A DNA stretch of 64,000 bases from Phycisphaerae bacterium. Lineage in GTDB: Bacteria > Planctomycetota > Phycisphaerae > UBA1845 > PWPN01. The position numbers and the translations under genes were made by a program. Below are positions 20,221 to 28,399 of the stretch, piece by piece. How positions within the stretch are numbered: position 1 is the first letter of the stretch; every line of letters starts with the position of its first letter. The stretch covers positions 1 to 64,000 of the forward strand of contig JAAYDF010000361.1 in the NCBI GenBank assembly GCA_012729395.1, given 5' to 3'. A model generated the notes under the pieces. That model was not told the DNA's origin. It made no database searches and saw only the letters and a program-made list of their open reading frames with translations.

Positions 20221-21657
20221 CGGTACCCAGATGGCGAAGTCATCCAGGTCGACGTCGCAATCTTCATCGAAATCGCAGAAGCCGAACGAGAGGCTGAGTG
20301 CGGCCGATTCGCTGGTCGCGATGTGGCAGGTATTGGACACAAGGCAGTCATAGGCTCCGACATCCTCAGCCGTCACGCTGCGTATAGCCAGCACGGGCGA
20401 GTTGGCTCCCTCGATGGTGGAGCCGGTGCCGGTTGGCCCATCGGCCAGGTCAATCCCGTCTTTTCGCCAGGTGTAGCTCAACGGTCCGGTGCCGCCGGCG
20501 GTGACTTCAAACGATGCATCCAACCCGCACGATGTCGCGACCGGCTCAGGTGGGCTGCCGATGAAAGCCACCGTGTCGCCCGCGGAGTGGGTCATCGTCA
20601 GCTTCATGTAATCCACGCCGCTGTCGTCACTGACGATCACATCAATAAAGCGCTGGTCTGACTGGAGGTTCTCGACAGCCTGAAGGACCGTACCGCCCGA
20701 ATTGGAGTTCAACTTGCTGAGCCGGACTTCAATGTCGGCTTCCTCCCCATTGTCCCACTGCGGCGGCGGCTCGCCCTGAGGGGGCGGATCGAGATAAACC
20801 TCCAGCTTCTCCGACCAGCACTGGTTGAGCCCCGACGTCGTTGCAAATGCCAGACGCAGCCGGTCGCTCTGAGTGAAACCGGTCCCTGCCCGAGCGCGAA
20901 GCTCAAGAATGCCCTCAACCAGGTGGCCGGGAGGCAAGCCGGCGAACGTGTGGGCGGCATGCACCTGTTCCGGTATGGAACCGGAGCCGGGCACTTCGTC
21001 GAAATCAATGGTCGGGTGCTCGAATGCCGCGACAAGGGCGTCGCTGGGATCAGCGGCATCGGGTGGCGGCGCGAAGTTGTCGTCCACGCCGGCCGTCTGC
21101 GAGACGGAACTGCACGAGCAGTAGACTTCGAGCGTTGCGGGAATACTGGCGACCTCGCCCTCATCCCCGGTTACCACGCACAGATACTGCCCGGCATCCT
21201 CGGCCGAGACGCCACTGATCTGGAGTTTGTCCGCGGTAGCCCCGCTGATGCTTGAACCGCCGGATGTCGGACCGTTCACCAGCGGAACGCCGGAGCGGTG
21301 CCACTGATAGGTGGAGGACGGCGGCAGGCTGCCGATAGAGACCGTCATCTCCGTAGACATGCCGGGACACAAGAACTGATGGTCCAGCGTGATATGCGGC
21401 ACGTCGGCTACCACAACGGAGACCTCCCGCGACCAGGCTGATCTCACCGCAAAAGGATCCCAACGCACTTCAACGGAGACCTCCCGCGACCAAGCTGACC
21501 TGACCGTGAAAGGATCCCAGCCTACTGCGGCAGACACCTCTCGTGACCATGCACTGTCAATCTGAAAATCATTCGCCTGGGCGGCAATCGGTTGACCCCC
21601 CAACAACAGGAGTGCCACCAGCCAGCAGGCCAGGTATGCGCATCTTACAGTTGCCAT
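20092..21657 (-). CDS. Secreted Ig-like domain protein with dockerin-like tail
   Basis: The 521-aa protein starts at [12 protein letters not shown] with a clear signal peptide; GGGGAGG lies about 9 bases upstream. After the signal are three copies of a short unit SAWSREVS with V and WDPF. Two Ig-like domains follow (about 85-165, with [12 protein letters not shown]; about 385-460, with [14 protein letters not shown]), the typical Ig 'D.G.Y.C' motif. The C-terminal tag ([28 protein letters not shown]) ends TGPREP, as in the neighbour at 16496. Exported adhesin or binding protein; no enzyme motif. It is in the same orientation as, and 22 bases after, the gene at 21680. Confidence 0.8.
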   Translation of the reverse strand: MATVRCAYLACWLVALLLLGGQPIAAQANDFQIDSAWSREVSAAVGWDPFTVRSAWSREVSVEVRWDPFAVRSAWSREVSVVVADVPHITLDHQFLCPGMSTEMTVSIGSLPPSSTYQWHRSGVPLVNGPTSGGSSISGATADKLQISGVSAEDAGQYLCVVTGDEGEVASIPATLEVYCSCSSVSQTAGVDDNFAPPPDAADPSDALVAAFEHPTIDFDEVPGSGSIPEQVHAAHTFAGLPPGHLVEGILELRARAGTGFTQSDRLRLAFATTSGLNQCWSEKLEVYLDPPPQGEPPPQWDNGEEADIEVRLSKLNSNSGGTVLQAVENLQSDQRFIDVIVSDDSGVDYMKLTMTHSAGDTVAFIGSPPEPVATSCGLDASFEVTAGGTGPLSYTWRKDGIDLADGPTGTGSTIEGANSPVLAIRSVTAEDVGAYDCLVSNTCHIATSESAALSLSFGFCDFDEDCDVDLDDFAIWVPCAFGPAVLVAPECEFADLDNDGDVDQADFGIFQRAYTGPREP

Positions 21658-21679
21658 GTCTTCAACCTCCCCGTTCACG

Positions 21680-22945
21680 TCAAGGAGCCACTGCTGCCGC
21701 CTGGAGGGCGCTGAAGCCGTCGTTCAAGCTCAGTTGTGCCGTCCAAACCGATGCAGTTGCATCACCAGACTGGAAGATTGCATTCACAACCGAGTCCGCA
21801 CCACTCCTCGGCACCAGGCGCACAGAGACCGTCCAGTCCAGAGGAACAAACTGTGCAGCGATGGTTATGGTGAGGTTTTGGGCCTGATCAGGCGTGATCC
21901 GTACGTCAGGCTCCTCGATCATGTCTGCCAAAGGATCGTTGGAGACCGTGGCAGGTCCCACACTGATGATTTTGACGGCAGGTGTCGCATCTTCCGGCCA
22001 TATAACTGGGGGCCCCGCGAGCGTTGCCACGGAGGCCAGTGGGATGCCAAGATCGGTAAGAGCCATCTGGCTCAGGTATTCGACTCGGATTCGGCCCTCG
22101 CCACCAATGTATGTTTCGTAAGTCGGGCGAGCGCCGCGCGCTCGGAGAGTACCAGTCCCGACAATACTATCAGCGATCAGTCTAATCGCCCCTCCGGCGC
22201 CTCCGGGGCCTATGCCGGGGGAGTTTGTGTTCCCGCCGTTTGCCGTAACACTGCCATTGAGGGAGCAGGCGCCTACTGCGGCGATGAGAATCGCACCTCC
22301 ACCCGCACCCCCAGTATGCCAACGTGTTCCCATAAAATCATGCATACTGATTGAACCACCCGACCCCCCGAGAAGCGGCACAATGGCTGCATTGCCGTAC
22401 AGCCCTCCGGATGACCCTTGACCGAGTGTTCCGTAACTGCCGGCTCCCGGATATCGAATTCCACCACCCGGACCAAAGCCTCCACTACCCACCGCAGCAG
22501 CTGAGGTCCATGGAAAAGCCCCGCGAAAGCCACCCGGGCCGGGCTCAGGAGCAGTGACTCCAAGTCCGTTGTTGCCGTTTACACTAACTGAACCATTTAT
22601 CGTAACCGATTCACTGACCAGCCAAACAACCGGGGCGCAGGAGGGATGATTCTTGAAGGTCACCGTGACGCCGGACGGGATGTTGACGGAGGAGAACTTG
22701 AACACGACGGCCCACTTGGTCCGGTCGTAAACGCCGTCGCCGATGCCGTCGCCATCCATGTCGCCGCCGGGAGATTCCCAGGTGATGCCCGGGCCGGATT
22801 GCGCCTTGCCCAGGTCGATCTGAATGCTGGCCGTCGGCGCGAACACGCCGTCGGTGCCGTGGTTCGACCCAGGCAACACGACGTCCGCCAGGGCGGGACC
22901 CGCGAGCCACGCAAAGATGATTGTCAACCCTGCAACATGTCGCAT
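21680..22945 (-). CDS. Secreted glycine-rich protein, unknown function
   Basis: The 421-aa protein starts MRHVAGLTIIFAWLAGPALA, a clear signal peptide, with GAGGAGGT upstream of the ATG at 22945. It contains NHGTDGVFAPTASIQIDLG, a calcium-loop-like DMDGDGIGDGVYDRTKW, and a long glycine/serine-rich middle (GGSGGSISM, GGAGGGAILIAA, GPGGAGGAIRLIA) that may form a beta helix. Unlike its three neighbours it lacks the dockerin-like tag. Its minus-strand neighbour follows 22 bases after its stop, so the two are probably co-transcribed. Confidence 0.78.
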   Translation of the reverse strand: MRHVAGLTIIFAWLAGPALADVVLPGSNHGTDGVFAPTASIQIDLGKAQSGPGITWESPGGDMDGDGIGDGVYDRTKWAVVFKFSSVNIPSGVTVTFKNHPSCAPVVWLVSESVTINGSVSVNGNNGLGVTAPEPGPGGFRGAFPWTSAAAVGSGGFGPGGGIRYPGAGSYGTLGQGSSGGLYGNAAIVPLLGGSGGSISMHDFMGTRWHTGGAGGGAILIAAVGACSLNGSVTANGGNTNSPGIGPGGAGGAIRLIADSIVGTGTLRARGARPTYETYIGGEGRIRVEYLSQMALTDLGIPLASVATLAGPPVIWPEDATPAVKIISVGPATVSNDPLADMIEEPDVRITPDQAQNLTITIAAQFVPLDWTVSVRLVPRSGADSVVNAIFQSGDATASVWTAQLSLNDGFSALQAAAVAP

Positions 22946-23471
22946 CGTTAGACCTCCTCGACCTAAAGCATGGCTGGGGCTGTCTCCTGTTGACTGCCCG
23001 CCGCCGCCATAGACCACCGCGGGTATCCGCGCACATTCAACTTCGTGCCCGATGACCGAACTGTCTGAAATGGGGAGCGGTTGAGCTGGTTGCTGCCTTC
23101 CCCCGCCGATATCAGAGCCGGTCACTATCTGAGCCTCAGAGCCTTCCCGAGCCCTGGCATGAGACGACCTTCCAGGATACGGGATCTGGCCTTGCCACTC
23201 AATCAGATTCCGGGCTATTCCGGTCGATTTGTCACGTTTTGCGAAGTCCCCGGCGTAAGTCACGAGCCAGGGCTAAATAGGACCTTTATGGTGCCATACA
23301 TTAGCCTATTTCACACATGGCGACGGGCATGGAGCACCTCATAAGCGATCGGAGGAAGCGCCCGGTAATCACGGCTTGCGGCGTTCCTCTCAGTGTTCCA
23401 GACTGCCGGGAGAGTTGTGTTGGACGCGTCCCATCGTCCGCGAGGGATCAGCAGAGGATCAGCATAGCTGT
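22946..23471. other. Gene-free interval upstream of the structured leaders
   Basis: Divergent intergenic DNA between the glycine-rich gene and the first RNA-like motif. I see no supported gene and no clear promoter. Confidence 0.45.
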
Positions 23472-23578
23472 GAGTCGTCCCTGGTGAGCCGACTCGGTTT
23501 CATGTCCGCCCTGGTCGCCCCGCGTGCGGTTGCGGCGGGCAACGGCGTGCCAGGCGTACCTGATCACTGGCCGTTGCC
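23472..23578 (+). ncRNA. Two-hairpin leader motif, unit a
   Basis: Hairpin 1 pairs GAGTCG (23472-23477) with CGACTC (23490-23495). Hairpin 2 pairs GGCAACGGC (23538-23546) with GCCGTTGCC (23570-23578); its loop begins GTGCCAGG, continues GTACCTG and ends CACTG, which can fold further as CAGG-CGTA-CCTG. An outer GCGGC/GCCGC pair adds to hairpin 2. It is one of four related units upstream of the genes at 23854 and 24578. RNA function is inferred from structure and repetition. Confidence 0.55.
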
Positions 23579-23628
23579 ATGCCGCCGCTGCCCTGGGCGG
23601 GTCGAACGCGGGCGGTGGACCATGTGGA

Positions 23629-23734
23629 GCGCCGTCCCTGCGGGCCGACGCCCTGTGTTGTTCCGCCTTGGTTGACCGGCTCCGGTTGCGACGGAGCAAC
23701 AGCGTGCCAGGAGTACCTGATCACTGGCTGTTGC
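23629..23734 (+). ncRNA. Two-hairpin leader motif, unit b
   Basis: Hairpin 1 is the weakest of the four (GCGCCG with CGACGC, one mismatch). Hairpin 2 pairs GCAACAGC (23696-23703) with GCTGTTGC (23727-23734), a G-C to A-T compensatory change relative to unit a, and keeps the GTGCCAGG...CACTG loop with AGTA as the tetraloop. GCGACGG and CCGTCGC form an outer helix. Confidence 0.5.
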
Positions 23735-23786
23735 CCGGTCCGTCGCGGCCCTGCGCCGCCCAACACCCGGCGGCGTCCTCCCTCTC

Positions 23787-23833
23787 GGGTTTTTGTTTTC
23801 CACCCGAAGCGGGTGAATGAAAAACAAAAACCC
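23787..23833 (+). promoter_or_regulatory. Long hairpin just before the ribosome site, copy 1
   Basis: GGGTTTTTGTTTT (23787-23799) pairs with AAAACAAAAACCC (23821-23833), and an inner CACCCG/CGGGTG stem has loop AAG. The same 47 bases recur exactly at 24511-24557. It ends seven bases before GGAGGA. Candidate attenuator, RNA-stability or translational element. Confidence 0.7.
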
Positions 23834-23853
23834 TTTTGAAGGAGGAACGCAAC

Positions 23854-24123
23854 ATGAGAACAACGTTTGAACTTGGTCAGACCGTCGCTACCGCCAACGC
23901 CGCCAGTACGCTGGACCCGCGGGACATCACCAAGGCCCTGAACCGTCACAGCACGGGCGATTGGGGCGACGTGAGCCCCGCGGACTGGGCGGAGAACCAA
24001 CTCTCGCTGGAGGAGGGCTTTCGGCTGTTCTCGGTCTACCATGCCGAGGACGGCACGAAGTTCTGGATCATCACCGAGGCGGACCGCAGCGTCACCACGG
24101 TGCTGCTGCCCGAGGACTACTGA
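23854..24123 (+). CDS. Small mobile-element protein of the 'plasmid-related/R-M subunit M-like' family
   Basis: The 89-aa protein (MRTTFELGQTVATANAAS, ending WIITEADRSVTTVLLPEDY) matches a small family often found on plasmids and integrative elements and frequently mis-annotated as a type I restriction subunit M. It is too short to be a methylase and has no methylase motif. ATG 23854 follows GGAGGAA. It sits alone behind a structured leader and is closed by the terminator at 24137-24162. Molecular function is unknown; the association with ArdC-like genes suggests a role in element establishment. Confidence 0.8.
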   Translation: MRTTFELGQTVATANAASTLDPRDITKALNRHSTGDWGDVSPADWAENQLSLEEGFRLFSVYHAEDGTKFWIITEADRSVTTVLLPEDY

Positions 24124-24136
24124 CCGCGTCCATTCC

Positions 24137-24162
24137 GGCCGGGGACACCCCCCGGCCTTTTT
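24137..24162 (+). terminator. Rho-independent terminator
   Basis: GGCCGGGG (24137-24144) pairs with CCCCGGCC (24150-24157), followed by TTTTT. It lies 13 bases after the stop of the 89-aa gene and separates it from the second leader. Confidence 0.88.
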
Positions 24163-24198
24163 CACATCATGGGCAACCCCGCCCTTCGGGAAATCGGT

Positions 24199-24305
24199 CA
24201 GTCGCCCCTGACGGGTCGACTGCGTTTGATGTCCGCCCTGGTCGCTCCGCGCACGGTTGCGGCGGGCAACGGCGTGCCAGGCGTACCTGATCACTGGCCG
24301 TTGCC
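24199..24305 (+). ncRNA. Two-hairpin leader motif, unit c
   Basis: Hairpin 1 pairs CAGTCG (24199-24204) with CGACTG (24217-24222), a compensatory change from the GAGTCG/CGACTC of unit a. Hairpin 2 is the GGCAACGGC/GCCGTTGCC type (24265-24273 with 24297-24305). The unit precedes the ArdC-like gene. Confidence 0.55.
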
Positions 24306-24356
24306 ATGCCGCCGCTGCCCTTGGCGGACCGAACGCGGGCGGCGGGACCATGCGGT

Positions 24357-24460
24357 GAGTCGTCCCTGCGGGCCGACTCCGTTTGAAATCCGCCTGCGCT
24401 GACCGGCTTCGGTGGCGACGAGCAACAGCGTGCCAGGGGTACCTGTTCACTGGCTGTTGC
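24357..24460 (+). ncRNA. Two-hairpin leader motif, unit d
   Basis: Hairpin 1 pairs GAGTCG (24357-24362) with CGACTC (24474-like position 24374-24379). Hairpin 2 pairs GCAACAGC (24422-24429) with GCTGTTGC (24453-24460), with GGTA as the central tetraloop and an outer GCGACG/CGTCGC helix. Confidence 0.55.
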
Positions 24461-24510
24461 TTGCCGTCGCGGCCCTGCGCCGTCCAGCATCCGGCGGCTT
24501 CCTCCTCATC

Positions 24511-24557
24511 GGGTTTTTGTTTTCCACCCGAAGCGGGTGAATGAAAAACAAAAACCC
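24511..24557 (+). promoter_or_regulatory. Long hairpin just before the ribosome site, copy 2
   Basis: Identical in all 47 bases to 23787-23833, and followed by GAGGAGGAA of the ArdC-like gene. Confidence 0.7.
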
Positions 24558-24577
24558 TTATTGAGGAGGAAAGCACG

Positions 24578-25396
24578 ATGAAACGAGAACAAGTGAAACA
24601 ACTCGCGGACGACGCTCTGAACACGCTGGCCGAGGCGCTGGAACAGGGCAAGAGCGAAGCCTTGACCGACTACCTGGCCATGGTGGCAAAGTTCCACCAG
24701 TACAGCTTTCGCAACATCATGTTGATTGCGTCGCAGCGGCCCGACGCCTGCCGGGTAGCTGGATTCAACACCTGGCGGAAGCTTGGCCGCTTCGTCAAGA
24801 AAGGCGAGAAAGGCATTGTCATCATCGCCCCGATGGTGTTCAAGAAGCAGGATGCCGAGTCGGGAAGCGACGAGGAAGGACGGCGCCTGTGGTTCCGGGC
24901 CGCCTACGTGTTCGACGTTTCGCAGACCGACGGCGAGCCGCTGCCCGAGCCCGGCACGGTATCAGGTGATCCGGCCGGCTACGCCGAACGCTTGAAGGCC
25001 TTCATTGCGGTTCAAGGTATCCGGCTTGAGTACGCCGACACACTCGGCGGCGCGGATGGCAGATCGCACGGCGGCCGGATTGAACTGCTCAAAGGCCTCA
25101 CGCCGGCGGCGGAGTTCTCGACGCTGGCCCATGAGCTGGCCCACGAGATGATGCACCACGGCGAGAAGCGAGACGGCAGCACCCGCACCAGCCGGGAAAC
25201 CGAGGCTGAAGCCGTGGCCTTCGTGGTGTGTCGTGCGATCGGCCTGGAGACCTCGACCGCGGCACAGGATTACATCCAGTTCCACGACGGGAACACCGAG
25301 ACCCTCGCGGCGGCACTGGACCGAATCCAGCACACGGCCGCGGCGATCATCGAAGCCGTCACCGAGGAGCCGCAGACGGATGCACAGGCCGCCTGA
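24578..25396 (+). CDS. ArdC-like antirestriction/ssDNA-binding protein with zincin-like domain
   Basis: The 272-aa protein has an ArdC N-terminal domain (about 1-130; YSFRNIMLIASQRPDACRVA, RKLGRFVKKGEKGI), known in ArdC to bind single-stranded DNA and protect incoming plasmid DNA, and a C-terminal metallopeptidase-like domain with HELAHEMMHH (about 185-194) and a downstream ETEAEAVAFVV, the usual third ligand region. ATG 24578 follows GAGGAGG. It probably acts early after transfer of element A into a new cell. Element B has a close relative at 58512. Confidence 0.87.
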   Translation: MKREQVKQLADDALNTLAEALEQGKSEALTDYLAMVAKFHQYSFRNIMLIASQRPDACRVAGFNTWRKLGRFVKKGEKGIVIIAPMVFKKQDAESGSDEEGRRLWFRAAYVFDVSQTDGEPLPEPGTVSGDPAGYAERLKAFIAVQGIRLEYADTLGGADGRSHGGRIELLKGLTPAAEFSTLAHELAHEMMHHGEKRDGSTRTSRETEAEAVAFVVCRAIGLETSTAAQDYIQFHDGNTETLAAALDRIQHTAAAIIEAVTEEPQTDAQAA

Positions 25397-25425
25397 GCGG
25401 CCTTCCTGTCTGGTCAAACGTGCCC

Positions 25426-25489
25426 GAGTCGGCTTTGTGCAGGCCGACTCTATCGGGACAGCGGTGAACGGGCACTGGCGTGCCCGTTC
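25426..25489 (+). terminator. Tandem hairpins downstream of the ArdC-like gene
   Basis: GAGTCGG (25426-25432) pairs with CCGACTC (25444-25450), then GAACGGGCAC (25466-25475) pairs with GTGCCCGTTC (25480-25489) around TGGC. The tail is only weakly T-rich, so termination is plausible but not certain. The first stem is the same as hairpin 1 of the leader motif. Confidence 0.55.
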
Positions 25490-25676
25490 TCGTTGTTGAC
25501 TCGCCGTCGTTGCCCCGCTTGCGCGATCATGCCGCCCCCAGACACACCGGCCAAGTGCGCGAATTCGTTACGGTCTGTCTGTTGGCGGCGGGGCAACTTT
25601 CCGGCGTTCATCCCGTAATGTTACACTCCGACCGCAGAGCGCCATAACGCAGTAAACACTTCATCAGGAGGGAGTC

Positions 25677-25961
25677 ATGAGTGAGAACAAACCCATTCAC
25701 GCCATCAGCTACGGGGCCGTGCGGGCCGCGATCTGGCGAAACGATACGGCCAAGGGCGTTTTCTACGACGTGTCGTTCGCGCGGAGGTACCGCGACGGCG
25801 AAGCGTGGCTCAGCACCCACGTCTTCGGCACGCGCGACCTGCCGATCCTGGCCAAGGCCGCCCTGGACGCCCACACGTGGATTCAGAGTCAGCCCAAGGG
25901 AGACACGAACGCGGCCGAGGATCCGGCGGACCTGGATGTTTACGAAGGGCCGCCCTACTGA
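25677..25961 (+). CDS. Small conserved mobile-element protein, paralogue of 39285
   Basis: The 94-aa protein (MSENKPIHAISYGAVRAAIW) aligns along most of its length with the protein at 39285: both have a KP.H.I..G.V.AAIW start, then RYRDGE/LYREDD and LP.L.KA.D.AHTWI. GGAGGG precedes the ATG. I do not recognise a function; the fold may be a small beta-sheet DNA- or protein-binding domain. Confidence 0.72.
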   Translation: MSENKPIHAISYGAVRAAIWRNDTAKGVFYDVSFARRYRDGEAWLSTHVFGTRDLPILAKAALDAHTWIQSQPKGDTNAAEDPADLDVYEGPPY

Positions 25962-25964
25962 TCG

Positions 25965-26097
25965 GATCGTGTGACCGAAAGACAGCTCTGGTGTCCAGAG
26001 TGCTGATCGCAGCGCAAGCCTCAACATCTGACATTGAGAGAATCGCAGGCGTTCGCCCGCATCGCACCCATCAGAGCTGTTCTTCGATCACACATTC
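25965..26097. repeat. Large imperfect inverted repeat between convergent genes
   Basis: Arms of 29 bases (25965-25993 and 26069-26097) match at 23 positions, sharing GTGTGA, CGAA and ACAGCTCTG. A nested CTCAA/TTGAG pair lies in the loop. Located between two convergent genes, it could be a bidirectional terminator or a small inverted-repeat element. Confidence 0.55.
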
Positions 26098-26144
26098 GGT
26101 GTGACCCACTATGAAGGCCGAACTGCCGGGTCTGCTCATCCCCG

Positions 26145-26888
26145 TCAGTCCGGCCGGATATATACCACACAGCCCGCGGTCTTGATCACGAGTCGCGGGC
26201 TTCTTTCATTCGCACCGGCTGGCCGGCCGGTCGGGTACGCTTGCGAGGCGTACGGACGCGATCCTTGTCGGGTTGCGGCGCGTTGTGAGAGGTGGACGGC
26301 CCTTGAGGCGCCGTTTCGATGTGAACTCCGCTGCCGTTGGTCATGTTTGACCTCGCTTTCCGTGCGGCTTCCCATGACGACACTGGCTCTGGAGTAATAC
26401 CGCCGCAGAGTATCCCGAGAGCCCGCACCAAACAGCATCACCAACACGACGATGCCCATATCCAGCAGCCGCTCCGGTCCGATGGCCGCCACCGGCTGAA
26501 CCAGCCTGGCGACGGCCAGCAAGGTCAGAGCGACGAGGGTGTTCGAGTAGAACTGGTAGTAGCGGTAATGGTCCTCCACGATGGAGCCGAAGGCCCCGAG
26601 CTTCTCCTGCAGCTTCGATTCGTCCCACGGCGGGCGAACCAGGCCCGTCAGGTGATGCAGCCTGTCAATCACCGCCCACCGGATGGTGCTGGCCGTCAGC
26701 CCGGCCATCACCGACGCGAGCGTCAGGTACAGGAACCCGCCCACGGTCACCCCGGCCGGCTGAGCGGACACTCCCACCAGCCAGGCCTGGACGGTCGGCG
26801 AAACCATACCCACGGCCAGCAGCGTCACGAATCCCGGCAGGATATACGCGATCAGCAGGCCCCAATTTCTTCCGGTCACGTCCCTCAT
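26145..26888 (-). CDS. Integral membrane protein, unknown function
   Basis: The 247-aa protein has about four hydrophobic helices (LLIAYILPGFVTLLAVGMV; VGGFLYLTLASVMAGLTAS; FYSNTLVALTLLAVARLVQPV; LLDMGIVVLVMLFGAG) and a basic hydrophilic tail from about residue 175. ATG 26888 has a weak ribosome site; an upstream GTG at 26960 would add 24 residues. The tail composition is unusual and could reflect a frameshift. No family is recognised. Confidence 0.6.
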   Translation of the reverse strand: MRDVTGRNWGLLIAYILPGFVTLLAVGMVSPTVQAWLVGVSAQPAGVTVGGFLYLTLASVMAGLTASTIRWAVIDRLHHLTGLVRPPWDESKLQEKLGAFGSIVEDHYRYYQFYSNTLVALTLLAVARLVQPVAAIGPERLLDMGIVVLVMLFGAGSRDTLRRYYSRASVVMGSRTESEVKHDQRQRSSHRNGASRAVHLSQRAATRQGSRPYASQAYPTGRPAGANERSPRLVIKTAGCVVYIRPD

Positions 26889-27042
26889 GGCCCGGGCCTT
26901 TGGCCCCAGCGGCCCAACGAGCCGCCTGGACCTGCGAAGCAACACGATGAAGACCGGCACAGGCCGCGGACGCCAGAGGGAACGATGATGATTATATTCA
27001 TATTATGTATGACATGCAACCCAAAAAAACGAAGAAGTGCGG

Positions 27043-27309
27043 TCACTTTCCCTTGCGGGAAGCGGGGAACCGGCCCGGCAGCAGCCAGATGTGCCCCTTC
27101 TTGCCCGTCTTGCTGTCCTCGAAGTACAGGTCGACACCGTCCTCAGAAGCCTTGAGCAGATCCTGATAGACCCGAATGGCCTCTCGAATGACCTCGGCGA
27201 CCGACTCCTTGCCGGTGGCCCGTTGCAACTCGGTGAGCTGGGCGTGGGTATCCTCGGGTAGCCAGAAGGTAAACCGTGTTTTGTCAGTGCCTTTGGACCG
27301 CGGGCTCAT
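27043..27309 (-). CDS. Small ribbon-helix-helix-like protein
   Basis: The 88-aa protein contains TRFTFWLPEDTHAQLTELQRATGKESVAEVIREAIRVYQDLL, the pattern of a ribbon-helix-helix DNA-binding protein (a short beta strand, then two helices). Such proteins act as antitoxin, partition or relaxosome regulators. No toxin-like partner is adjacent. It is divergent from the sigma factor gene at 27599. Confidence 0.7.
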   Translation of the reverse strand: MSPRSKGTDKTRFTFWLPEDTHAQLTELQRATGKESVAEVIREAIRVYQDLLKASEDGVDLYFEDSKTGKKGHIWLLPGRFPASRKGK

Positions 27310-27598
27310 GCGCCTTCCTCTTGTTCGTAGACTGCGTATACCACACCTTGACGGTTAGCAGGTCGGTGTCCCGACAGTATATCGAGGCCCGCCACCGCGT
27401 AGAAGAGCTTCCGCGCACGTGCGGGCGGTGAGACATCTGGGAAACGTCGAGGGCGAGCATTTTTCGCCAGGTCCGGGCCGAGCTTGAGCGGAAAGCGACT
27501 TCACGCGATGATTGGGGTAGAGCGCCGCGTGTCGCGGCCCGGCAAGACGGCAAAGGCCGCAGCCCCGGGGTCCAAAGCCTCAGAGAGGGCACGCAGGC

Positions 27599-28399
27599 AT
27601 GGTTGTGAAACCGACGACTGTCGAACAACTCCTTCAAACCATCCGCACCGCTTCCGATCCAGAGCGGGCTGCAGCCCTGGACGCTTTGGTGGAAGCGGTC
27701 TACGTTCGTCTGCGGGAGTACAAGGATCGCCATTTCCCGCGTCAGGACACGACCGGCGAGAACATCTCGGACGTCCTCCAGATGGCGATCAAATCCTTCC
27801 TGAGTGACGTCCGCCACGACCGCATTCCCCCGCAACTCAGTTGGGATGCGCTGGCTTTCGGCTACTTCCGCAAGAAGATCCTTGCGACCATGCGGAGATC
27901 CGCTTCTCGATCACGTGTGCTTCGCATGGCCGAGAATTCAAGCCTTGACCGGAAACCTGCCCCGCCGCCCGCGGAAGCGGATGGCTCGGAGCCGGCCATC
28001 GAGGCGGTGCTGAGCATCCTTCCGTCCGGCGATGGTTCGGCGACGGTATTTCGGGAACTGGTGGTCAACGGCAAGACCCAGAAGCAGGTCAGTGAGTCGC
28101 TGGGTCTTTCCGAACGGAGCGTCGGCCAGAAACGAGCCGCGATCCTCAACCATCTGGTCGATGCGCTGCTGGCCGAGGTCGAGTTGAATCCGCCCGTTCG
28201 GGAGGCCCTGCAGCTTGTTCTCGACCCGCGCACCCGCGTCCCAGCCGTCAGCCAGGGGCAAGGAAAACGGCTGAGCGAGTTTGAGCGGCGCATCATGGCG
28301 GCTGCCGATGCGGTCGGCGTGGAGGTGTCCGTCATGACGCGACGCGTCAACCAGGCCCTGGAACAACTTGCGGAGCAACTGCATGAACGCGAAACCTGA
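27599..28399 (+). CDS. Sigma-70-like (ECF-type) regulator linked to a Ser/Thr kinase
   Basis: The 266-aa protein has a sigma region 2-like part (about 40-110: RLREYKDRHFPRQD, VLQMAIKSFLSDVRHD, FGYFRKKILATMRRSASRS) and a region 4-like helix-turn-helix (about 160-190: FRELVVNGKTQKQVSESLGLSERSVGQKRAAI). The C-terminal extension is not typical of short ECF factors. ATG 27599 has a modest context. The gene overlaps the following kinase by 17 bases, so the two are translationally coupled; kinase-linked sigma factors are common in planctomycetes. Confidence 0.75.
   Translation: MVVKPTTVEQLLQTIRTASDPERAAALDALVEAVYVRLREYKDRHFPRQDTTGENISDVLQMAIKSFLSDVRHDRIPPQLSWDALAFGYFRKKILATMRRSASRSRVLRMAENSSLDRKPAPPPAEADGSEPAIEAVLSILPSGDGSATVFRELVVNGKTQKQVSESLGLSERSVGQKRAAILNHLVDALLAEVELNPPVREALQLVLDPRTRVPAVSQGQGKRLSEFERRIMAAADAVGVEVSVMTRRVNQALEQLAEQLHERET

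Noticed and set aside
23538-24460. Integron attC-like sites
   Set aside because: The stems contain AAC and GTT, but the flanking bases do not fit the RYYYAAC/GTTRRRY boxes and no integron integrase is present.
23500-24651. 383-codon minus-strand frame across the structured leaders
   Set aside because: Its repeated peptides are just translations of the repeated hairpins and it overlaps two supported plus-strand genes.
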